7,408 nt of DNA, from assembly GCA_937907975.1 (NCBI GenBank), contig CALEQS010000127.1, positions 1-7,408 on the forward strand. Reading direction: 5' to 3'. Below are positions 1 to 4,610 of this stretch, in pieces; positions within the stretch are counted from its first letter, which is position 1, and every line of letters starts with the position of its first letter. The DNA is from an uncultured Clostridia bacterium. GTDB lineage: Bacteria > Bacillota > Clostridia > Oscillospirales > Oscillospiraceae. The translations under genes and the position numbers were made by a program. The notes beneath the pieces are model-generated. The model searched no databases and was not told the DNA's origin. It saw only the letters and a list, made by a program, of their open reading frames with translations.

Positions 1-1
1 C

Positions 2-571
2 ACCGGTTCCTCCATCATGCCCCAGAAGAAGAACCCGGACGTGGCCGAGCTGGTGCGCGGCAAGACCGGCCGGGTCTACGGCGATCTGGTGGGCCTGCTC
101 ACCGTCATGAAAGGCCTGCCCCTGGCCTACAACAAGGATATGCAGGAGGACAAGGAGCCGGTGTTCGATGCCATCGACACCATCGAGATGTGCATCCCCG
201 TGTTCGGCGCCATGCTGAGAACGCTGACCGTCCGGCCCAAGAACATGGCCAAGGCGGCCGCCGGCGGCTTTATCAACGCCACCGACTGCGCCGACTACCT
301 GACCAAGAAGGGTATGCCCTTCCGGGAGGCCTATATGATCGTGGGTCGTCTGGTCAATATGTGCATCCAGTCCGGTGAGACGCTGGATACCCTGACTCTG
401 CGAGACTTCCGGGCCATCTCCAGCCTGTTTGACGCCGACATTTACGACGCGCTGGAACTGAAGCACTGCGTGTCCGAGCGCAAGGTGTTCGGCGGCCCCA
501 GCCACGGCGACGTGGAGCGCCAGATCAACTACATCAAGGACTTTGTCGCCCAGCGCCGGGAGGAGCAGTAA
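2..571 (+). CDS. argH: Argininosuccinate lyase, C-terminal part (5' end outside window)
   Basis: This is the last step of arginine synthesis: cleavage of argininosuccinate into arginine and fumarate, by a cytoplasmic homotetramer. The reading frame is open from base 2 and gives 189 residues, roughly the C-terminal 40% of a family that is usually about 460 aa. The first residues, TGSSIMPQKKNPD, are the fumarate-lyase superfamily signature (GSSxMPxKxNP). The catalytic serine of the family lies in its flexible SS loop. The segment KGLPLAYNKDMQEDKEPVFD that follows is typical of ArgH, as is the C-terminal FGGPSHGDVERQI. The methionine at 17 is internal (the M of SIMPQ), not a start. The stop TAA (569-571) shares its last base with the ATG of the next ORF, so the two are translationally linked. 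Identification is secure; the missing part is simply cut by the window edge. Confidence 0.97.
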   Translation, partial: TGSSIMPQKKNPDVAELVRGKTGRVYGDLVGLLTVMKGLPLAYNKDMQEDKEPVFDAIDTIEMCIPVFGAMLRTLTVRPKNMAKAAAGGFINATDCADYLTKKGMPFREAYMIVGRLVNMCIQSGETLDTLTLRDFRAISSLFDADIYDALELKHCVSERKVFGGPSHGDVERQINYIKDFVAQRREEQ

Positions 572-828
572 TGCGGATCGTCTATCAGGAAAATGAGCGC
601 GTCGCCATTGCCGAGGCCGACGAGATCTCCCGCAAGGGCAGCACCCTCACCGTCCTGCTCCGGGACGGCCGGACGCTGAACTTCCCCTTCCAGAGCGAGG
701 ATGTGCTGACCGAGTTTTTTGACGAAGTGATCGTCCCCGCCGGGGACAAGCCCATCCGGCTCCAGTTCACCGCGTTCGACCCCCGCATGAGCCAGATGTT
801 CAACGAGTGGGACGCAATGTTTGAATAA
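571..828 (+). CDS. Unrecognised 85-aa protein overlapping argH
   Basis: I do not recognise this protein. It starts with ATG inside the argH stop (TAATG, one-base overlap), which suggests translational coupling and a genuine gene rather than a chance ORF. A weak ribosome-binding site (GGGAGGAG, 558-565) lies inside the end of argH at a suitable distance from the ATG. The product is small, acidic and soluble-looking. It has no signal peptide, membrane segment, cysteine or obvious catalytic motif. Its first half (MRIVYQENERVAIAEADEI..STLTVLLRDGRTLNFPF) looks like alternating short beta strands; the end (FDPRMSQMFNEWDAMFE) is probably helical and rich in aromatic and acidic residues. It ends two bases before the hairpin element in front of argC. 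Being embedded between argH and argC, it is probably co-transcribed with the arginine genes; any functional link to them is inference from position only. Confidence 0.72.
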   Translation: MRIVYQENERVAIAEADEISRKGSTLTVLLRDGRTLNFPFQSEDVLTEFFDEVIVPAGDKPIRLQFTAFDPRMSQMFNEWDAMFE

Positions 829-830
829 TT

Positions 831-1008
831 CTTTTTAAGCCAGTGGCTTAAAAAGAGAGGAACACATTCCAAAGTCCCCTCGATTCGCTGCGCGAAAAGT
901 CGGGGCCTTTGGAATGAGAAGTGAAAACAGCCGGAAGTGAATTCCGTCTGTTTTCCAAACTGCATTTTATTTCGCGTTCTGCGGAACGCGAAACTCTGTG
1001 AGACTACC
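831..1008 (+). repeat. Four-hairpin structured element, copy 1 (before argC)
   Basis: The space between the 85-aa ORF and argC is a run of four hairpins. H1 (831-855) has 11-bp arms, CTTTTTAAGCC and its complement, around AGT. After a 9-nt spacer, H2 (865-916) has 14-nt arms with one mismatch (T875/C906) around a 24-nt core (879-902), which itself contains the hairpin TTCGC-TGC-GCGAA. After 6 nt, H3 (923-955) has 14-nt arms with one mismatch (C931/T947) and the loop GTGAA. After 14 nt, H4 (970-993) has 10-bp arms, TTTCGCGTTC and its complement, around the loop TGCG. The tail CTCTGTGAGACTACC (994-1008) follows. No U-tract follows any hairpin, so these are not ordinary terminators. Copy 2 before argB has the same geometry and the same core, H4 loop and tail, but different stems. 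Strand is given as that of the arg genes; whether it acts as RNA or DNA is unknown. Confidence 0.9.
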
Positions 1009-1018
1009 CCACAAAATC

Positions 1019-1026
1019 AGGTGATC
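1019..1026 (+). promoter_or_regulatory. Ribosome-binding site of argC (start-deciding)
   Basis: AGGTGATC matches the 3' portion of the ideal Shine-Dalgarno string (AAGGAGGTGATC) and lies 3 nt before the ATG at 1030. It supports starting ArgC at MKPKIYIDG rather than at the upstream in-frame ATG at 937, which lies inside the arm of hairpin H3. Confidence 0.6.
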
Positions 1027-1029
1027 CAT

Positions 1030-1947
1030 ATGAAACCTAAAATCTACATTGACGGTCAGGAGGGCACCACCGGCCTTCAGATCTACGAGCGGCTGGGGGC
1101 GCGGCAGGACATTGAACTGCTGCGCATCGACCCGGACAAGCGGCACGACATTGAGGAGCGCCGCAAGTTTCTGAACGGCGTCGATCTGGTGTTTCTCTGC
1201 CTGCCCGATGCGGCGGCAAAAGAGGCCGTCACGCTCATTGAAAACCCGAACGTGAAGGTGATTGACGCCTCCACCGCCCACCGGGTGGCCCCGGGCTGGG
1301 ACTACGGCTTCTCCGAGCTGTCCGCCGCCCACCGCGCCGCCATCCAGCACTCCCGCCGGGTGGCCAATCCCGGCTGTCACGCCACCGGCTTCATCTCCTC
1401 CGTCTACCCGCTGGTGCAGGCCGGACTCATCGCGCCGGACGAATTTCTGACCTGCTTCTCGCTGACCGGCTACTCCGGCGGCGGCAAGAAGAAGATCGCC
1501 CAGTACGAAAGCGCGGAAAAGCCCGCCGCCTTTTGCTCTCCCCGAATCTACGGTCTGAACCAGAGCCACAAGCACCTGCCCGAAATGCAGAAGATCTGCG
1601 GTCTGACCACCGCCCCGGCCTTCAGCCCCATCGTGGACGACTACTACAAGGGCATGGCCACCACCATCGCCCTGCCCAAGGCCGCTGAGGCCGTGCATGA
1701 CGCGCTGGCCGAGCACTACAAGGGGGCCAAACTGGTGAAGGTCCACCCGCTGGGCTGGGACGAGAGCATGGTCGCCGCCAACACCAACGCGGGGCTGGAC
1801 TCCCTCACCCTGATCGTAAACGGCAATTCGGAGCGCTGCACCGTCACCGCCCTCTTTGACAATCTGGGCAAAGGCGCCTCCGGTGCCGCCGTGCAGAACA
1901 TGAACCTGATGCTCGGCTTTGATGAGACCGACGGGTTGCATTTGTAA
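1030..1947 (+). CDS. argC: N-acetyl-gamma-glutamyl-phosphate reductase, short ('uncommon') form
   Basis: ArgC reduces N-acetylglutamyl-5-phosphate with NADPH to N-acetylglutamate semialdehyde, in the cytoplasm. From the ATG at 1030 the protein is 305 aa, which fits the shorter ArgC subfamily (about 310 aa) rather than the 340-350 aa common form. Visible motifs are the Rossmann dinucleotide loop GQEGTTG (9-15), LCLPD (56-60), DASTAHR (79-85), the active-site cysteine C116 in VANPGCHATG, TGYSGGGKK (146-154), and HKHLPE (180-185), which carries the conserved histidine region. The frame is open back to 937, but that would add 31 residues encoded by the repeat element; the AGGTGATC ribosome-binding site and the IYIDGQEGTTG N-terminus support 1030. 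It lies 21 nt after the tail of the structured element and is followed within a few bases of its stop by a different palindromic repeat. Function is secure. Confidence 0.96.
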   Translation: MKPKIYIDGQEGTTGLQIYERLGARQDIELLRIDPDKRHDIEERRKFLNGVDLVFLCLPDAAAKEAVTLIENPNVKVIDASTAHRVAPGWDYGFSELSAAHRAAIQHSRRVANPGCHATGFISSVYPLVQAGLIAPDEFLTCFSLTGYSGGGKKKIAQYESAEKPAAFCSPRIYGLNQSHKHLPEMQKICGLTTAPAFSPIVDDYYKGMATTIALPKAAEAVHDALAEHYKGAKLVKVHPLGWDESMVAANTNAGLDSLTLIVNGNSERCTVTALFDNLGKGASGAAVQNMNLMLGFDETDGLHL

Positions 1948-1950
1948 AGA

Positions 1951-2137
1951 TGATTGCCTTCCCCTTGAGGGGTGATTCCCCACAGCGTGGGGAAATGTCT
2001 GCGTAGCAGACAAAAGGGCCGGAAGGTCCCGAGTACAGCGAGGCGGATGAAAGAGCAGGTTTAGGAAAATCTCTGCCCTGTCGCCACCTCATCTGTCATT
2101 TGCTTCGCAAATGCCACCTTCCCCTCAAGGGGGAGGC
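1951..2137. repeat. Palindrome-rich MITE-like element in the argC-argJ gap
   Basis: The ends form inverted repeats of 17 bp with one mismatch: GCCTTCCCCTTGAGGGG (1956-1972) and CCCCTCAAGGGGGAGGC (2121-2137). Each end is also a small hairpin by itself. Between them lie further perfect hairpins: TTCCCCAC-AGC-GTGGGGAA (1976-1994), TGTCTGC-GTA-GCAGACA (1996-2012) and CATTTGC-TTC-GCAAATG (2097-2113). The heptamer GCCACCT occurs twice (2083-2089 and 2113-2119). There is no ORF of its own. The layout suggests a non-autonomous transposable repeat. From memory it resembles short palindromic repeats scattered through Oscillospiraceae genomes, but I could not check this. It shares neither the core nor the tail of the elements before argC and argB. 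The exact outer borders are uncertain; the left end could begin directly after the argC stop. Confidence 0.75.
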
Positions 2138-2177
2138 GTTGGGGCTCTGCTTTTTTCCGCCCCACTACACTGAAATA

Positions 2178-2183
2178 AAGGAG
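2178..2183 (+). promoter_or_regulatory. Ribosome-binding site of argJ
   Basis: AAGGAG lies 7 nt before the ATG at 2191, a near-ideal spacing. It supports this start over the other-frame ATG at 2100 inside the repeat. Confidence 0.85.
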
Positions 2184-2190
2184 CATTGCT

Positions 2191-3417
2191 ATGAAGGAAA
2201 TCAAAGGCGGCGTGACCGCCCCGCAGGGCTTCCGTGCCAACGGCGTCCACGCCGGCGTCAAGGCGGGCAGCGATCCCGCCAAGAACGATCTGGCCCTGAT
2301 CCTCTCCGAGAAGGAGTGCACCGCCGCGGCCACCTATACGCTCAACCGCGTCAAGGCCGCGCCCCTCTACGTCACTATGGGCCATCTGGAGGACGGCACC
2401 GCCCGGGCCATCATTGCCAACTCCGGCAATGCCAACGCCTGTGCCCCGTACAGCCATGAGTACGCCGAGCGCACCTGCACCTCCGCCGCGGAGGTCACCG
2501 GTCTGAACAAGAACGACTTTGTAGTCGCTTCCACCGGCGTCATCGGCCAGACGCTGAACGTGGAGGCCATCGAAGCCGCTCTGCCCGCACTGGTGGACGG
2601 TCTGGACGACAACGCCGCCGCTTCTGACGCCGCCGCCACCGCCATTATGACCACTGACACCCGCAAGAAGGAGCTGGCCGTACAGGTGGAGATCGGCGGC
2701 AAGACCGTCACGCTGGGTGCCATTGCCAAGGGCTCCGGCATGATCCACCCCAACATGGGCACCATGCTGTGCTTCATCACCACTGACTGCGCCATCACCC
2801 ACGAGATGCTGGAGGATGCCCTGCGCAGCGTGGTCAAGCGCACCTTCAATCGTGTCACCATCGACGGCGACACCTCCACCAACGATATGTGCGTGGTGCT
2901 GGCCAACGGCATGGCTGAAAACGCCCTCATCGAGTGGAAGGACGCCAACTATTCCGCCTTCTACGCCGCCCTTGAGACGCTGTGCACCACCCTGAGCCGC
3001 CAGATCGCCGCCGACGGCGAGGGCGCCAGCCGCCTGGTCAGCTGCACCGTCACCGGTGCCCGAGGCGAGGATGTGGCAGAGCGTCTGGCCAAGAGCGTGG
3101 TGGGCTCCTCTCTGGTGAAGGCCGCCATGTTCGGCGCCGACGCCAACTGGGGCCGCGTGCTCTGCGCCATGGGCTACTCCAAGGCCCCCTTCCGTCCCGA
3201 GCACGTCAATTGCAGCTTCCGCTCCGCTGCCGGTGAGATTCCGGTGTGCAAGGCCGGCGAGGCGCTGGACTTTGACGAGGACATCGCCAAGCAGGTGCTG
3301 ACCCAGCCCGAGGTGGAGATCCTCGTCTCTCTGAACGAGGGCGACGGCGAGGCCACCTGCTGGGGCTGCGATCTGACCTACGATTATGTGAAGATCAACG
3401 GCGATTATCGCACCTGA
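2191..3417 (+). CDS. argJ: Glutamate/ornithine N-acetyltransferase (ArgJ)
   Basis: ArgJ moves the acetyl group of N-acetylornithine to glutamate, releasing ornithine and regenerating N-acetylglutamate. Bifunctional members can also acetylate glutamate from acetyl-CoA; which type this is cannot be read with certainty. The protein is 408 aa, normal for the family. It is an Ntn-hydrolase-fold precursor that cleaves itself. The cleavage motif KGSGMIHPNMGTML (180-193) contains the nucleophile T191, the first residue of the beta chain. The residue before the scissile bond is Gly (G190), where Ala is more usual. Other family motifs are NSGNANAC (77-84), STGVIGQ (114-120, the Thr-Gly oxyanion pair), TTDTRKK (154-160) and GADANWGRVL near residue 310. 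It lies between two repeat elements, 53 nt after one and 7 nt before the next, in line with argC and argB. The presence of argJ means the acetyl group is recycled, so ArgB becomes the likely feedback-control point. Confidence 0.97.
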   Translation: MKEIKGGVTAPQGFRANGVHAGVKAGSDPAKNDLALILSEKECTAAATYTLNRVKAAPLYVTMGHLEDGTARAIIANSGNANACAPYSHEYAERTCTSAAEVTGLNKNDFVVASTGVIGQTLNVEAIEAALPALVDGLDDNAAASDAAATAIMTTDTRKKELAVQVEIGGKTVTLGAIAKGSGMIHPNMGTMLCFITTDCAITHEMLEDALRSVVKRTFNRVTIDGDTSTNDMCVVLANGMAENALIEWKDANYSAFYAALETLCTTLSRQIAADGEGASRLVSCTVTGARGEDVAERLAKSVVGSSLVKAAMFGADANWGRVLCAMGYSKAPFRPEHVNCSFRSAAGEIPVCKAGEALDFDEDIAKQVLTQPEVEILVSLNEGDGEATCWGCDLTYDYVKINGDYRT

Positions 3418-3423
3418 CGGTTT

Positions 3424-3603
3424 CGTTCAAATGGCAGGGCCATTTGAACGAGCAGGCTGCATCTGAAACCGGTCTCGATTCGCTGCGCGAAAAGTCGACC
3501 GGTTTCAGATGAGATGGGAACCATTCGAGGTACACGCCCCCGAATGGTTCAGAATTTCAATCACTTCCGCCGCCTGCGGGCGGCGGAACTCTGTGAGACT
3601 ACC
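3424..3603 (+). repeat. Four-hairpin structured element, copy 2 (before argB)
   Basis: This copy fills the argJ-argB gap, starting 7 nt after the argJ stop and ending 1 nt before the argB ribosome-binding site. H1 (3424-3450) is a perfect 12-bp stem, CGTTCAAATGGC and its complement, around AGG. After a 9-nt spacer, H2 (3460-3511) is a perfect 14-bp stem beginning CATCTGAAACC around a 24-nt core (3474-3497) identical to that of copy 1. After 6 nt, H3 (3518-3550) has 10-bp arms, GAACCATTCG and its complement, and a 13-nt loop. After 14 nt, H4 (3565-3588) has 10-bp arms, TTCCGCCGCC and its complement, around TGCG. The tail CTCTGTGAGACTACC (3589-3603) is identical to copy 1. From H2 to the tail both copies are 144 nt with equal spacers, although the stems differ in sequence. 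Confidence 0.9.
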
Positions 3604-3604
3604 T

Positions 3605-3610
3605 AGGAGG
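3605..3610 (+). promoter_or_regulatory. Ribosome-binding site of argB
   Basis: AGGAGG is a perfect Shine-Dalgarno core 7 nt before the ATG at 3618. Only one base separates it from the conserved tail of the structured element, so a fold that includes the tail could affect its accessibility. Confidence 0.88.
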
Positions 3611-3617
3611 CGCCCCA

Positions 3618-4472
3618 ATGGCCTTTTCCCACATTGACAGAGCTCAGATTCTGGTCGAAGCCCTGCCCTATATTCAGAAATTCCACGGCAAGACCGTGGT
3701 CATCAAATACGGCGGCAACGCCATGGTGTCCGACGAACTGCGTCACGCGGTCATGAGCGACATTGTCCTGCTCCATCTGGTCGGCATCCATGTGGTGGTC
3801 GTCCACGGCGGCGGCCCGGAGATTAACGAGATGCTGGGCAAGGTGGGCAAGCAGTCCAAGTTTGTGGACGGTCTGCGCTACACCGATGCCGAGACCATGG
3901 ACATCGTCCAGCAGGTGCTCTGCGGCCGGGTGAACAAGAACCTTGTGGCCACGCTGAACCGCATGGGCAGCAAGGCCATCGGCCTGTCCGGCATGGACGA
4001 CAGCCTGTTCCAGGCCGTCAAGAAGGACTCCCGTTACGGTCTGGTCGGCATGATCAAAGAGGTCAACCCCGACCCGGTGCTCTTCGCGCTGGATAACGAC
4101 TACATCCCGGTGGTGTCCACCGTGGCCATGGGCGTGGACGGCGAGACCAGCTACAACATCAACGCCGACACCGCCGCCGCCAAGCTGGCTGTGGCTCTCA
4201 AGGCGGAAAAGCTCATCCTGCTCACCGATGTGCGCGGCATTCTGCGCGACCCCAAGGATGAGAATTCTCTCATCCATGTGGTGCATATGCCCGAAGTGGC
4301 CACCCTCATTGAGGACGGCATCATCTCCGGTGGCATGATCCCCAAGCTGGAGTGCTGCGTGGAGAGCATCCGCGGCGGCGTCTCCCGGGCCCACATCCTC
4401 GACGGCCGGGTGCCCCACTCCATTCTCATCGAGCTGCTGTCCGATAAGGGCGTTGGTACGATGCTGCTTTAA
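3618..4472 (+). CDS. argB: Acetylglutamate kinase
   Basis: ArgB phosphorylates N-acetylglutamate with ATP and is the second step of ornithine synthesis. The protein is 284 aa and belongs to the amino-acid kinase family. Motifs in order: VVIKYGGNAM (27-36) with catalytic K30; VVHGGGPEIN (61-70), which binds the substrate and phosphates; YNINADTAAAKL (179-190); LLTDVRGILRDP (201-212), the nucleotide-binding part; and GGMIPKLECC (238-247) with catalytic K243. The N-terminal stretch before the first strand (residues 1-25, IDRAQILVEALPYIQKFHGK) resembles the N-terminal helix of the hexameric, arginine-inhibited kinases known from Pseudomonas and Thermotoga. Together with the cyclic ArgJ route, this suggests feedback inhibition by arginine; that is inference. 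The start is fixed by the AGGAGG site. The gap to argD is 138 nt and contains one hairpin. Confidence 0.97.
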   Translation: MAFSHIDRAQILVEALPYIQKFHGKTVVIKYGGNAMVSDELRHAVMSDIVLLHLVGIHVVVVHGGGPEINEMLGKVGKQSKFVDGLRYTDAETMDIVQQVLCGRVNKNLVATLNRMGSKAIGLSGMDDSLFQAVKKDSRYGLVGMIKEVNPDPVLFALDNDYIPVVSTVAMGVDGETSYNINADTAAAKLAVALKAEKLILLTDVRGILRDPKDENSLIHVVHMPEVATLIEDGIISGGMIPKLECCVESIRGGVSRAHILDGRVPHSILIELLSDKGVGTMLL

Positions 4473-4478
4473 GTCTTT

Positions 4479-4502
4479 CTCAGAAATACAGGCATTTCTG
4501 AG
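4479..4502 (+). repeat. Perfect hairpin in the argB-argD gap
   Basis: CTCAGAAAT and its exact complement ATTTCTGAG flank the loop ACAGGC, starting 6 nt after the argB stop. No run of T follows, so it is not a standard intrinsic terminator; it may be an RNA-stability or processing hairpin. Its position right after a stop codon and its CAGG-containing loop recall hairpin H1 of the elements before argC and argB, but the 24-nt core and the tail of those elements are absent. The remaining bases up to about 4594 are GC-rich and show nothing I can name. Confidence 0.6.
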
Positions 4503-4594
4503 GCGGAGGACGGAGCTCTGCGGGGTTTCGGCACGCCGCCACCTTACCAAGCCTTCTGGCCGTCTCTGCCCCGGCCGTATCTTTTTGCTTCCCC

Positions 4595-4601
4595 GGAAAG
4601 G
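4595..4601 (+). promoter_or_regulatory. Ribosome-binding site of argD (decides the start)
   Basis: GGAAAGG abuts the first in-frame ATG (4602) with no spacing, so that ATG cannot readily use it. It lies 9 nt before the second in-frame ATG (4611), a workable distance. The start is therefore placed at 4611. Confidence 0.7.
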
Positions 4602-4610
4602 ATGTTTTCC

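Noticed and set aside
822..835. TGAATAATT resembling half of an ArgR (ARG) box
   Set aside because: The ArgR consensus needs TGAAT and ATTCA with about four bases between them. Here only one base separates TGAAT and ATTC, and the bases are the last codons and stop of the 85-aa ORF.
831..855. Intrinsic terminator between the 85-aa ORF and argC
   Set aside because: The stem is perfect, but AGAGG rather than a T-run follows on the plus strand and no T-run follows on the minus strand.
831..1008. T-box leader or ordinary transcription attenuator before argC
   Set aside because: There is no T-box sequence (TGGNACCGCG-like), no U-tract after any hairpin and no competing antiterminator that I can draw. 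The identical core before argB also speaks for a repeat family.
937..1029. Longer argC start at 937, adding 31 residues
   Set aside because: That start lies in the arm of hairpin H3 and the added residues would be encoded by the repeat element. The family N-terminus and the RBS fit the ATG at 1030.
967..2013. A 348-codon minus-strand frame opposite argC (and a similar 359-codon frame opposite argJ, 2125-3204)
   Set aside because: Low-complexity Gly/Val/Ala/His composition and exact opposition to well-recognised genes show these are codon-bias shadows.
1951..2137. CRISPR array or third copy of the argC/argB leader element
   Set aside because: The palindromes are all different, with no regularly spaced repeat units, and neither the 24-nt core nor the CTCTGTGAGACTACC tail is present.
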